The notes: generated by a model from the sequence alone, not told the origin. Shown: positions 12,688 through 26,140, numbered from the stretch's first letter. The stretch: DNA of 64,000 nucleotides from Tillus elongatus (GCA_964006375.1 OZ023266.1:15429565-15493564); one strand, 5' to 3'. Made by a program: numbers and translations.

Positions 12688-13695
12688 TGCAGGAGTTCCT
12701 CAAGGTTCAGCTTTAGCCCCTACTTTGTTTCTTCTCCACATCAATGACCTCCTCTCTAGCACATCCAACCCAGTTCACAGTTACGCGGACGACAGCACCC
12801 TCCACTCAAATATACAATATTCTAAGCCTGTCTCTTTAGCCCAATTAGATGAGGATCGCAGACTCATGGAGGGTTCTGTCTCCGAGAATCTTCAAAAAAT
12901 ATTAGACTGTGGAAGTAGAAATCTTGTACAATTCAACCCGACTAAATCACAGTCTTGCTTTCTTTCTCATAAGAGACACACCAGCCCTAGACCCATCACA
13001 ATAAACAACCAAGTTATTCAAAGTAATGAGTCCTTTTCACTTGTTGGCATTTCTGTGGATCGAAATCTCAATTGGCACCAACATGTCACATCAATTGCGG
13101 CAGCGGCTGCTAAAAAATTAGGTTTTCTCTTCCGGGCTCGCAAATACTTTTTACCAGCTATTCTCTATACCTTATATACTTCACAAATAAGACCAAGCCT
13201 CGAATACTGCTCCCACATTTGGGGTGCCGCTGCCGCTTCTACACTCGCTATCCTGGACTGCATTCAGAAGAGAGCTATACGTCTCATCGCTGACCCTACC
13301 CTCACCCAAAGGCTGCCATCCCTTGCCCCCCGACGTGCCGTTGGTGACATCTCTCTCTCTCTCTCTCTTTTATAGATATATGCACAGGCACTGCTCAGAG
13401 GAGCTTTCTTCCATAGTTCCTCCACCTGCTGCCCCCAACAGATCTACCAGGGGAACAAAGCGAATAAACTCTTTTACTGTCCAGGTCACCAGACATAGAA
13501 CATCTTGTTATACCCGCTCTTTTGTCCCGAGGACTTCCAAGTTGTGGAATTCCTTGCCGGCACATGTTTTTCTTTCTCCCCCGAACCATCAAGTCCAGAA
13601 TTAACAAGTTGCCTCTTTTCTCCTTGTCGACACCCACGGTACGATAGTATTTAGGCTGTAAGCCCTCGTGGTGTGTTGTTAAAATAATAAAATAA
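12688..13695 (+). pseudogene. Non-LTR retrotransposon copy 1, 5'-truncated RT C-terminal part
   Basis: The coding part starts mid-RT at AGVPQGSALAPTLFLLHINDLL (motif B/C region), with the catalytic HSYADDST motif at about 12779-12801. A thumb and C-terminal domain follows: VGISVDRNLNWHQHVT, YTSQIRPSLEYCSHIWG and IQKRAIRLI. A frameshift inside a CT-rich run near 13345-13375 moves the frame to FYRYMHRHCSEELSSIVPPP, TRHRTSCYTRSFVPRTSKLWNSLP and the end near 13600. The 3' end has AGTATTTAGGCTGTAAGCC and TGGTGTGTTGTT, then an A-rich tail (13680-13700). The element belongs to the YADD non-LTR class (CR1/Jockey-like); the exact clade is uncertain. Confidence 0.8.
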
Positions 13696-13911
13696 AAAAT
13701 TTGGGGAGCTTTTTGTTTGTATTACTCGTTGAAAAAATCGAGCTGCCGTATACAGGCACTCTCAAATAGTGGCCGAATTTAAAAAGTTGTCGCAGAAATG
13801 TTTTTAATGTTTTCGTAAAAATCATTTTTAAAAAGATGTTTGTGACATGTTGGGAATTATTAATAACTGTTTAGTGAGTTATTGTAAAATGGAGTGGTCG
13901 AATTTTTGTAA

Positions 13912-14398
13912 AAAATATAATTTAGTGTAACATTACTGCAGGCAATTTCTGTAAAAAAAAATCGTGAATTTTTGTAAAAGAAATTTTTGCAAATTTTCAT
14001 ATATTTTTTTAAATTTTGGTCCAAAGCTGTTTGTAAATAATTATATCTTATTAGGTGTGTAAATAGCTTGAATAGGCTCGTTGGCCAGGAAAATGGGACC
14101 AGTTTTTTCTGGAACTTTCTAAGTTTATTTTCGGAAAATATTTGAATTTTTTTAAACAAACATGCTGTTTTAATGAAATATGGCACATTGTTAGTACTAT
14201 ATAGGTTATGTTGCCAACCAAATGAGTCCTTATTTTCAGAACAAGACACATTTATCATTAAAAACGTTTTTACGAAAATTCGCTACCATAACGCACTTGT
14301 TGCGTCCAGACTTTTTAACGATAATTCGCGAAGCAACCTACCGCCAGTTAACTATTTTGGTTAGTAATTCGAATATAATATATTCGCAGTTTCCAACA
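13912..14398 (+). repeat. Second copy of the ~480-bp repeat
   Basis: Homologous to 11694-12179. It includes the element H terminal hairpin motif ACGCACTTGTTGCGT (about 14291-14305) and the downstream block ACCTACCGCCAGTTAACTAT. Together with 13700-13911 it also resembles 61790-62284. Confidence 0.65.
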
Positions 14399-15533
14399 GA
14401 TAGGCAACAGCGCATTTATTCCTGGTCATCTTCGGTTATATCAGGAAGAGAGCCGCGTTTACGACTGTGAGGCTCGGGGTCCTGTAATCAGTCCGTAACG
14501 AGTGTCCAGCTACGCCATCTGCCATCCGCAACGGACCGTCTTGTGTTTATGGCATGTCCAACACCGGTATTAACACATCCAATATCAAGTCGGACAAGAC
14601 ATTACCCAGATATGAATGACGTGACCGGCCGCTTGCCAGACCGCACACCCATACTAGATGTCTCCGGATTTCCAGCAGCAGCGGTCGTTTGGCGGACACC
14701 AGAAGGGGTTCTATGGCCTCCGGAATCGGGAACAAGTGCCGGAGATGGCTTTACACCGACACTCAATTATTAAATTACTCTCTGGATGTACGGCATCAAG
14801 AGATCAATGGTGCGTGCCCGTTCTGAAACTAAAATGAAACCAGGGATTTTATGTCACCACTTACGAACACTAGAGAAATTGATATTATTTGTTAATTGTT
14901 GTACTTTTTCAAACAATAAAGTTATCTGGATGAAATATAGTACATTATTTCTAACATATATGTAGCTTATACATTTCAAATTTATGGTAACATTTTAGAC
15001 TTATTTGGATAAGTATAAAATGAAGGCAACAATTGAACCTAAATATAGAACAAATAACTGGTAAAGTAAATTTGATGAATCTGAAGTATCAAAATATAAG
15101 CTGTGAGTGTCAGAATGTGTGTTTTGGAGACAATGCTTGGAACCTATCTTAGACAAAATTGCATTATAGGTAATCCCAAGTTTAGAACTTATTTACCATA
15201 TTGTACAATAAACTTTAATAAATATCATCATAAATATTATTATTATTATTATTACTATTATTATTAATTATATTATTAGTAAAAAAGAAGTTATTAAAAA
15301 TATTTTTATGAAAATTCACTACCATAACGCATTTACTACGTCCAGACTTGGTATACATTTTTCCTTGCACACATTTACTTTATTCTACGATAAGTAAAAT
15401 TGTGAAGATTCTGAAGGTTTCGAGGACAACAAGCTTAAATCAAGTAAACTCACAGGGGTATCAGCTGTTTTGTTTTAAAACATGTACCTTTATAGATTTG
15501 ACTCATGTTGTTTTGTCTAAACGAAAAAATCTG
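14399..15533. other. Unassigned; GC-richer island and a short ATT-rich microsatellite
   Basis: 14400-14770 is GC-richer unique sequence without a convincing gene; the 76-codon frame at 14543-14773 shows no family motif. An imperfect (ATT)n tract lies at about 15234-15285. A solo inverted element H end (TTCACTACCATAACGCATTT) lies near 15316-15335. Confidence 0.45.
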
Positions 15534-15772
15534 GACGCAGCAAGTGCGTGATAGTGAATTTTCATAGAAACGAGCTGGCACCGAATATTTTTTTATACTT
15601 TTTGTTCGTGTAACATAGAAATATAAATTTTGGTATGTAGTTTTCTTTTAATATTGTAAACTTACCTTCCAAATTTGGTTACTATAGCTTTTCTTTTGAG
15701 AGAAAATTTTGTTCTGAAAGAAAACCTAAAATGTTCTCCGAAAACCTGGTTCGATTTTTCTGTCTAACGAAC

Positions 15773-15860
<88 letters not shown>

Positions 15861-16055
15861 ATATATATACTGTATTTGTTTGCTGTACGTTTGTGACTTC
15901 TTATTGGTTTGCGTGGACTGCAGTTTCGAACCGTCCCGGTTCATCATATCAGCACACTATTAGTAGTGCGCAAACCAGTAAGAAAGTAAGAAATCACAAA
16001 CGTACAGCAAACAAATACAGTGTATATTTATTGTGATTACAGTGTAGTGCAATGT

Positions 16056-16153
<98 letters not shown>

Positions 16154-16276
16154 TGAAACTGACCCCGGATATGAGTTCTAGGGGTGCTAGCTCGCGCTGA
16201 TTTGCAGAATTTTTTCCACGTTCAAAAGGCGAGATCTCCCCATTAGTGAATTTTTTCTAAGAAAATTCACTAAAAC
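15534..16276 (-). repeat. Element H copy with two (TA)n arrays and a large hairpin between them
   Basis: It begins GACGCAGCAAGTGCGTGATA after AAAAAATCTG and ends at the palindromic TTCACTAAAA. The (TA)n arrays are at 15774-15869 and 16061-16150. The roughly 190 bp between them are foreign and dominated by a long inverted repeat (separate entry). Downstream of the second array the canonical 5' end motifs are present (GACCCCGGATATGAG, GAGATCTCCCCATTAGTG). Confidence 0.7.
15868..16023. repeat. ~156-bp imperfect palindrome, possible retroelement terminus
   Basis: The left arm ACTGTATTTGTTTGCTGTAC and the inverse of the right arm ending in GTACAGCAAACAAATACAGT pair over about 45-50 bp, with a few gaps (also GGTTTGCG / CGCAAACC). 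The loop includes GTTTCGAACC..GGTTCATCAT, whose reverse complement has a hammerhead-like layout. The left half recurs at about 54557-54650, also directly after a (TA)n array, but without the right arm there. Confidence 0.65.
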
Positions 16277-16805
16277 TGTGTTATTGTCATAAAAAGTACA
16301 GTTACCTGAGAAGACCGGACATGAGCTGATTTGGATGGTTTTTATAAAAACAAATTTGGCCTATAATAATTTGCATTTTCAACTTTTCCATATACTTCAA
16401 CTTTATTATGTAAATCTTACCTTAGCTGAAGATCCAAATTACTAAGGAAGAAATATTCACCAGTTTAGCATATTTAAATGATGTCACAATCATCATTAAC
16501 CCTTTGTCATTGACACATTGTGCTAGAAAAATGTTACATAACCAGTGTGATGGGTTAAGACATACCCTACTGCATATAGATTTCTTGTGGGTGGGGGTTA
16601 AAAATTAGAACCCTAGTTAACAGTAAACTGTTTTATTTTAAGAAGTTACACAGGTGTTATAAACAAACAACAAAAAATTATTTGCAAGAACATTCTAATA
16701 GAAAACACATGGAACCAATAAAATTCTCCATAGAGGAAAGTAAAAGATTTTTACAATAGAAAGCCTATGGTAATAATTAAAATCTGCAGAAAGAAAAAAA
16801 GTCTG
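16277..16805. other. Unassigned AT-rich sequence
   Basis: Nothing recognised; no repeated family or coding motif. Confidence 0.45.
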
Positions 16806-17916
16806 GACGCAGCAAGTGCGTTATAAAAGTGAATTTTCATAAAAAAGTTTTTAATAGCAAATATGTCTCTTTAATGCAAGCAGGAATCAATTTGGTTACC
16901 GGTATAATCTATATAGTAAAAACAACGTACCATGTTTTATCAAAATAACTTGTTCGAAAATGTACCAAAATGTTCCGAAAATAAACTTAAAACGTTTCCG
17001 AGAAAACTCGTTTCGTAGCTGACGAACCTTAGGTTAACAGCAAATTACGATATCGAATTTTGAAGCGTTTAAAAAAATTCGCTACCAAAACGCACTTACT
17101 GGGTCTCGATTTTCGATATTTCGATGAAAAATGCAAAAATGCAATAAGGAATGTTCAAAAAAAATTGTAGTTATCACCAACGACCTATGGGCCAGCCTGT
17201 AATTGTCAAAATAATTTTATAAGATGCAGCTCAAGACACTGTATAACTAGTGTATACATTTTTTTCTCGTATCTTGCATAATAACAATTATATTGAGTTT
17301 TACCGTAGAAATGCGTCACCCTGTATATATGTAAACAGAAAGTAAACCCGGATATAGATTCTAGTGGGCCTAGTTTGCGCTCATTTGAGGAAATCGTTTT
17401 AAAATTCAAAAGCCGCGGTCCCTTCATTAACGAATTTTTTCTACGAAAATTAGCTAAAAATTATTGACCGTTAAACCATAAACTTAACTAAAACTACTGC
17501 CAAAGCATCAGAGAAGGGGTCTATTTAAAATGAATTTTTTGGAAATATTTTAGTAAAATGAAGGACAATTATGGTTGAAGCTGAAACTTAGGGGTGTGCA
17601 GAACAATCTTTACATAATCCGTATTTCTTTCAGGTTCTTTGCCTAAATGTTGCCAATTTTGACGTTTCAAATCGCGACTTTTTGCGTTTTGAGGAAAACC
17701 CCTTTTTTTTCGTTAAATGCCTCTAACTTTTTGTCTTTAAACTTACAGACCTAGATTTTGGTAAATTCTTCACCCTTTATATTTAATTGAAACTGACCCT
17801 GGATATGGGTTCTAGAGGACCTAGTTCGCGCTCGTTTGATGAATTTGTTTCCAAATTCAAAATCTCAAGATCTCCTTGTTAGTGATTTTTTCATTTTGTA
17901 AGAAAATTCCCTAAAA
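16806..17916 (-). repeat. Element H copy without (TA)n array, with nested element H fragment
   Basis: It begins GACGCAGCAAGTGCGTTATA after AAAAAAAGTCTG and ends AAAATTCCCTAAAA. About 17310-17460 is a second set of 5'-end motifs (CCCGGATATAGATTC, TTCATTAACGAATTTT..AAAATTAGCTAAAA) lying in the middle of the internal region. One element H end is therefore nested inside another. No long TA array is present, so the array is not obligatory or has been lost. Confidence 0.65.
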
Positions 17917-18144
17917 CAAGCACTTTTGAAGCCACGACGACTGTATTAAATATGAAACGGTTTCACTAAGTTAGCGCAAGAACAAACAACCAGATATGCT
18001 ATTAAAATTGAATAAAGTCTTAAAACTTTCATTTCCTCTTTCTCAAATTATTTTTTATACAAAACTCGCTAAAAAAATTTATCGGAATAACAAAAATCTG
18101 ATTAGATAACTGTAAAGTGAAAAGACACTAAAAAAAATCTCGGG

Positions 18145-19864
<1,720 letters not shown>

Positions 19865-20140
19865 ATTGATAAAAAGTAAAGTCACTAACTAGAATTAGAA
19901 CTCGTCATGTGTGAGTCCATTATACGATGTACATGACCTAGCCCACTGAACAACGCGCTACATGCATTTACTAGCAGGTATATCCGATTGTTCAAGGTTT
20001 TACAATTTACGCAAAACCATTTTGAATTACAATGGATTTGTTGCTCATATTTTAACGAAATCAAAGAAAATAATGAGTTAGACATATATCTAGTGGCTTG
20101 TTAGTCATTTCTTGTAGTATTTTTCACTCACATTCTGATC

Positions 20141-20576
20141 AATCAATTTTGACGTTTTAACTTTATTGAATCAGATTTAATTAATTAAAAATTAATTTAC
20201 CTATAACTTTTTTGTCTTTTAAGATATAGATCTGATTTTTTTGGGAATAGGATACTCTTTATGACAGAAACCAGCGTGACAAAGTTGGTTATCCCTCACT
20301 TTGTTATTTCCGGGGATATTAATTTTTTGCGAAAAGAAACACAACATTTTCCGGGAAAACCTAGGCCGATTTTCCTGGCTAACGAATGTATCCAAGCCAC
20401 TTCCAAAAGGAAGGTATGTGCCAAATTTGATCAAAATCTGACTATATAAAAATTGAAACTGACACTGGATATGGGTTATAGGGGGCCTAGTTCGCGGTCA
20501 TTTAAAGAAATTTTTTCAAAATTCAAATGTCGGGATCTCCTAATTAGTGAATTTTTTAAAGAAAATTCACTAAAAC
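20141..20576 (-). repeat. Element H fragment lacking the hairpin end
   Basis: It contains TTTTGACGTTTTAAC, a TTTCCTGGCTAACGAA block and TTCACTAAAA at the right, with GTCGGGATCTCCTAATTAGT. No (TA)n array remains: ATCTGACTATATAAAAATTG joins the two conserved parts. Confidence 0.6.
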
Positions 20577-20644
20577 AATATACTCATAAAGAAAAAGCAG
20601 GATTATTCTAACAGCTACAAAATAATAACAAAGAATTATGCGCT

Positions 20645-20755
20645 GGATACGTATTTCGACAACAAACTTGTCTTCTCAACAGCTGTCACTAAAGTTTAGA
20701 CCCTGTCGGCAGCTACTTATGAAGAAAACTTTTTTTCCGAAATACGTATAATATG
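20645..20755. repeat. Imperfect palindrome with ATACGTATTTCG arms
   Basis: ATACGTATTTCGACAACAAA at the left is inverted at the right as TTTCCGAAATACGTATA. Between the arms, AGCTG..CAGCT elements are also inverted. The right arm (TGAAGAAAACTTT..GAAATACGTAT) recurs at about 50241-50272. This looks like the terminus of a retroelement or a solo inverted repeat; no coding sequence accompanies it. Confidence 0.5.
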
Positions 20756-21810
20756 TTTATTATTTTGTTACCATTCTTATGTTATATGTAGATAACACAA
20801 TTTAAGTCAAAAAATAAAGAGGTATGCTAATATTGTGTGGATATAAAAGCAAAACCTAATAATTGAGATTTAGGTCTGGTCTTCACTGAGCTTCATAAAT
20901 TTTAACATAACCTCACTTTATAAGCAAGTGGCAATTTAAAGTAATTGAAAAAAGTCTGGACGCAGCAAGTGTGTTATGGTAGCAAATTTTCGTAAAAATG
21001 TTTTTAATACCAATTATGTGTTTTTTTAAGAAAGCACAGGCATCAAATTTGGTTACCAGTATAACCTATATAGTAGAAACAATGTGTCATGTTTCATCAA
21101 AATAACTTTATTGTTTGAAAATGTACAAAATGTCCAAAAGTAAATATAAAGTGTTCCCGAAAAAACCGGTTTCTTGGTCAACCTTATAGGTTAATAGCAA
21201 AGTGAGCTATTCAAATTTGAATCATTTAATGAAAATTCGGTACCATAACGCATTTGCTGCGTCCCAAATTTCTTTTATTACAAACATGCATTATATTTTG
21301 AAGGAAAATTCAATAACATAAGGCGTGTTCGATTTAAAAAAAACAGCGACTTATGGGACACACTGTGATTGTAGAAATATTTTTTTAAGATGTAGCTCAA
21401 GACACCCTATAATTAATGTATACAATTTTTTTTTCGTATATTGTATAATAACAGAGATATTGAGCTTTATTGATTTTTTACGGAAATTCGACAAAAATTA
21501 TATACCATTAAACGAAACGATATAGCTAAGACTAATGCCAAAGCATCAGAGAAAGGGTCTATTTGAAATTAATTTTCTGGAAATATTTTAGTTAAATGAA
21601 GGACAATGACGGTTGTAGCTAGGACTTCAGGGTTTCCAAAACATTCCTCTTGAGACATTTTCTTTCCATGGCCCCTATAAGTTTCAAGTTCTAACAACAA
21701 CCTGTTAACACGCCAACTGGCACTTTTTTTGTCAAAATAATTTCTATTAAGAACTCTTTCTTTAACTTGCACAATTCACTGGAAAAATCAACGTTTGACG
21801 CCATGTTGCC

Positions 21811-21914
<104 letters not shown>

Positions 21915-21934
21915 GGTGGCGCATTGAAAACTAA

Positions 21935-22889
21935 ACAAATCGTAATTCTTCCAGAGACTCCGGTTCTGTTGCGTAAATTCTACTATTTAAATGGCCTCAT
22001 TGAAAGAAGTCTAAAGGAGTTAAATCCGGTGATCTATCAGGCCACTCATTAGCACCTTTACGCCCAATCTACTGCTCTGGAAACTGTCTGTTCAACAACT
22101 CCCTAACACGTTATGAAAAATGCGGAGGAGCTCCACCTTGTTGAAACACTAATTGATTTTCTTGATAGCTATCATCATTTGCAACAATGTCATTTAGTAG
22201 AGGGTAAACGATATCTTCTAGTAACTCCAAATACGTTTCGCCACTCAAATTGCCATCAAGAAAAATTGGTCCGATTAAACGGTCTCCAAAAATACCAGTC
22301 GAGACATTCAAATTCTGTGGAGTTTGAGTGTGGACTTCGTGAAAATTTCTTGGATTATTATCTGCCCAATAACGAGAATTATGACCATTGACTGTAGAGT
22401 TTAATAAAAACGTACACTCGTCTGAAAAACAGATATTGAACAGAAAGTTCCCGTTATCAGCTATTCGTGCAGGCATAACTTCACAAAACTCCTGCCGCCG
22501 ATCAAAATCATCTTCATTCAGTTGTTGTACAAGATGAATTTAATACGGGTGAAATTTATGATGCTTCAATATTCTCTGAATAGTTCTTCTTTTGATGTTT
22601 GAAACAGTGGCGAATTTTCTCGTGCTCAAAGTTGGGTCTGCAGCAATTTGTCCTAAAACCCCAATTTTAGTAGTCTCATTTCTAACCGGAAATTTACGTT
22701 CAGGATCCCGTTTTTGTTGGCTACTGAACCACTTTGTCGAAGCTTTGCAACTAACTCCAAAATGTATTTTCTGTTAACATGTCTGTTCGGATGTCGTTCA
22801 TTAAACAAATTTGCGGTACGGTTGGCACAGTCATCGTTTTTGAAAAAAAGAGTAATTATTTCAACTCTTTCTTCTACAGAATACACCAT
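21935..22889 (-). pseudogene. Mariner-like transposase, copy 1
   Basis: The transposase would cut and paste the element. It starts at MVYSVEERVEIITLFF (ATG read from 22889). The N-terminal helix-turn-helix has FNERHPNRHVNRKYILELVAKLRQSGSV. Then come a frameshift or gap (about 22477-22652) and the catalytic core: CFSDECTF (first Asp), YWADNNPRNFHEVHTQTPQNL and FQQGGAPPHFS. The family normally has QDGAPPH, so the second catalytic Asp is Gly here. The frame ends at 22111, and remnants of the third acidic region and C-terminus follow to about 21935 with the tail missing. Inactive. Confidence 0.8.
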
Positions 22890-22965
22890 TCTAAAATTAA
22901 TTTTCGGTAGTACTATCAAGTATCAAACCGACCGATAAACTGAAATAATAAACCGCATTTCTCCC

Positions 22966-23050
22966 ATTCCGATAAGAAATGTTCTGATAGTCATTTTTTT
23001 GTTTACAAACCAACAAAACATTGACTATCAGCACATTTCTTATCGGAATG
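22966..23050. repeat. Perfect inverted repeat upstream of transposase (copy 1)
   Basis: CATTCCGATAAGAAATGTTC with CTGATAGTCA is inverted as TGACTATCAG with ACATTTCTTATCGGAATG, around a short spacer (TTTTTTGTTTACAAACCAACAAAA). The same structure lies in copy 2 at 24436-24523. It lies between the TIR and the transposase start, where transposase binding or a 5' UTR hairpin is possible (inference). Confidence 0.75.
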
Positions 23051-23476
23051 AGTGAAATGCATTTTGCATCTTCGACTGTTAATAATTTTTAAACAAGTTG
23101 ATAAAACGTCAAAAAAAATTTGTGTGCTGAATCCAGAAAAGAAAGAGCTTTCGAATGGTGTAACACTCGACCCACGTTCCATATTTAAAATGTAAGTGTT
23201 ATTATCACCACCCTTAAGGGTTTGATGTGACAAAGTTGAATTTTATGTCAAATCATGTCCCCCTCAATATTAAAATTGACGTGTTTCAGCGTTTCTTAAA
23301 AAAAATTCTCTGGACGCAAATCGGTGTTTCGTTTTCAATGCGCCACCCTAAATATATAAAGATATAAAAATTGAAACTGACCCTGGATGTTGGTTCTAGG
23401 AGGCCTAGTTCGCGCTCGTAAAAAGTTTTTCAAAATTCAAAACTCGGGCGTCATTAGTGAAAATTCTTTAAAAAGG

Positions 23477-24017
23477 TATAATTTTGTGCTTGTAATTAAT
23501 ATTTAAAGAAATCAAGTGTAAATCGTTCGATGTTAATTCGGTAGGTCATTTAGTTTTGTAACAGAGCATATACAATCATAATGATCCCCATATTTAATGT
23601 TGCACCATTACAGGACAACCAGGATATATATTCCTGTGTTAAAATGCTAACGGACTAAAAGTTTGACACCGGTTTGTTAATTTAACGGCAATAAATAATA
23701 AAGTTTGTACATAATCCATATATAATTAGTTTCAAAACGACACCTCTCCCTTAGCTATAAATTAGCAAAAGTCATCTTGAACACAAAGGCACTACATTAA
23801 GATAGGAATCAGTCTCGTTCCGTACAGCGTTATCGTCCTGTCCCAGAACGTCGCTCGGGATCATATACATACGCACCAAAGTATGAGTATGTGCTCATTG
23901 GCGTCGAAAAGGAGAAGGTTAGAGGAAATTAAGCAAAATTTGGTAAATAGTAGTCTGATCTAATTAATATATCAATCAAAAGTTACCTTGCGTTCTGCTA
24001 TAATTTTTTTAATTCGT
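23477..24017. other. Unassigned AT-rich sequence
   Basis: No repeat shared within the window and no coding motif. Confidence 0.45.
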
Positions 24018-24063
24018 CATTTAGTGAATTTTCTTACAAAAAATAAACTAGCGACGAGATCCT

Positions 24064-24137
<74 letters not shown>

Positions 24138-24435
24138 GGCGCATTGAAAACGAAACAGACCGATTTGCGTCCAGATAAATTTTTTTAAGAAACTTTGAAA
24201 CACGTCAATTTTAATATTGAGGGGGACATGTTTTGACATAAAACTCAACTTTGTCACATAAACCCCTTAAGGGTGGTGATAACAACCCTTATATTTCAAA
24301 TAGGGAACATGGGTCGAGTGTTATATCATTTGCAAGCTCTTTATTTTCTGAATTCAGCACACTAATTTTTTTGGAAGTTTTATCAACTCGTTTAAAAATG
24401 ATTCACAGTTAAAGATGCAAAAACGCCTTTCACTC

Positions 24436-24523
24436 ATTCCGATAAGAAATGTGCTGATAGTCAATGTTTTGTTGGTTTGTAAACAAAAAATTGACTATCA
24501 GAACATTTCTTATCGGAATGAGA
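24436..24523. repeat. Inverted repeat upstream of transposase (copy 2)
   Basis: CATTCCGATAAGAAATGTGC..ATAGTCAAT is inverted as ATTGACTAT..ACATTTCTTATCGGAATG, leaving a spacer of about 20 nt. It lies about 75 bp before the transposase ATG. The equivalent right-arm copy (about 25722-25765) has decayed. Confidence 0.75.
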
Positions 24524-24595
24524 GAAATGCGGTTTATTATTTCAGTTTATCGGTCGGTTTGATACTTGATAGTACTACCGAAAATTAATTTCACA

Positions 24596-25647
24596 ATGGT
24601 GTATTCTGTAGAAGAAAAAGTTGAAATAATTACTCTTTTTTTCAAAAACGATCACTGTGCCAACCGTACAGCAAATTTGTTTAATGAACGACATCCGAAC
24701 AGACATGCTAACAGAAAATACATTTTGGAGTTAATTGGAAAGTTTCGACAAAGTGGTTCAGTAGCCAACAAAAAACGGGATCCTGAACGTGAATTTTCGG
24801 TTAGAAATGAGACTACTGAGATTGAAGTTTTAGGAAAAATTGCTGCAGGCCCAACTTTGAGCACGAGAATATTGGCCACTGATTCAAACACCAAAAGAAG
24901 AACTATTCAACGAATATTGAAGCATCATAAATTTCACCCGTATAAAACATCTTGTACAACAACTGGATGAAGATGATTTTGATCGGCGGCTGGAGTTTTG
25001 TAAAGTTATGACTGCACGAGTAGCTGATAACGGGAACTTTCTGTTCAATATCTGTTTTTCAGGCGAGTGTATGTTTTTATTAAACTCTATAGTCAATCGT
25101 TATAATTGTCGTTATTGGGCAGATAATAATCCAACAAATTTTTACGAAGTCCACACTCAAACTCCACAGAAATTGAATATCTGGACTGGCATTTTTGGAG
25201 ACCGTTTAATCGGACCAACTTTCTTGATGGCAATTTGAATGGCGAAACGTATTTGGAGTTACTAGAAGATATCGTTTACCCTCTACTATTGACATTGTTG
25301 AAAATGATGATCGCTATCAAGAAAATCAATTAGTGTTTCAACAAGATGGAGCTCCTTCGCATTTTTCACAACCTGTTAGGGAGTTTTTGAACAGAGAGTT
25401 TCCAGAGCAATGGATTGGGCGTAGAGGTGCTACTGAGTGCCCCCCTAGATCACCGGATTTAACTCCTTTAGACTTCTTTCTATGGGACCATATAAAGAGT
25501 AAAATTTACGCATTAGAACCGGAGTCTCTGGAAGAATTACGACGACGGATTGTTGAAGAATGCCATCTAATAACTCCACAAATGCTCCAGAATGTCAGAG
25601 ATCGTTTTGAACAAAATTTGTACTTTTGTATGGAAGCTTGTGGTTAA
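24596..25647 (+). pseudogene. Mariner-like transposase, copy 2
   Basis: The ATG at 24596 begins MVYSVEEKVEIITLFF. The helix-turn-helix region has FNERHPNRHANRKYILELIGKFRQSGSV, and a second HTH-like part has STRILATDSNTKRRTIQRILKH. A frameshift near 24950 moves to the core: CFSGECMF, where the first catalytic Asp is replaced by Gly, and YWADNNPTNFYEVHTQTPQKL. Another shift comes near 25230, then QQDGAPSHFS (second Asp intact) and [19 protein letters not shown] (third acidic residue region). The C-terminus is complete at 25647. About 350 residues in total, normal for the family. At least two frameshifts and the Asp loss make it inactive. Confidence 0.82.
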
Positions 25648-26051
25648 GAATTTGAACACTTACTTAACTGAATAAACATTTTTGAACGTTTGGTTTTGTT
25701 TTTAGTTTTTTTAACGAAAAATTGACTAATTAGTGCATTTCTTATCGCAATGAATGAAATACGTTCTTGCAACTCCAACTATAAATAATTTTTAAACGAG
25801 TTGATAAAACTTCCAAGAAAATTAGTGTGCTGAATTCAGAAAAGAAAGAGCTTTCATATGATATAACACTCGACCCATGTTACCTATTTAAAATATAAGG
25901 ATTGTTATCACCACCCTTAAGCGGTTGATGCGACAAAGTTGAGTTTTATGTCAAAACATGTCCCCCTGAATATTAAAATTGACGTGTGTCAGCGTTTCTT
26001 AAAAAAAAAATTCTTTGGGCGCAAATCGGTCTGTTTCGTTTTCAATGCGCC

Positions 26052-26140
<89 letters not shown>

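Larger units (their letters stand above)
24132..26057 (+). mobile_element. Mariner-like element copy 2, structurally complete
   Basis: The left end is TAGGGTGGCGCATTGAAAAC and the right end is its inverse, GTTTTCAATGCGCCACCCTA. The inverted similarity continues for roughly 350-390 bp on each side (GGGGGACATG / CATGTCCCCC; ACCCTTAAG motifs; TTCCGATAAGAAATG). Both flanks are (TA)n. Length is 1926 bp with a plus-strand transposase frame in the middle. The intact ends mean it could be mobilised in trans if an active transposase existed. Confidence 0.85.

Noticed and set aside
11694..14398. LTRs of a retrotransposon
   Set aside because: The direct repeats lack TG..CA ends, primer site or polypurine tract, and their sequence belongs to the element H family.
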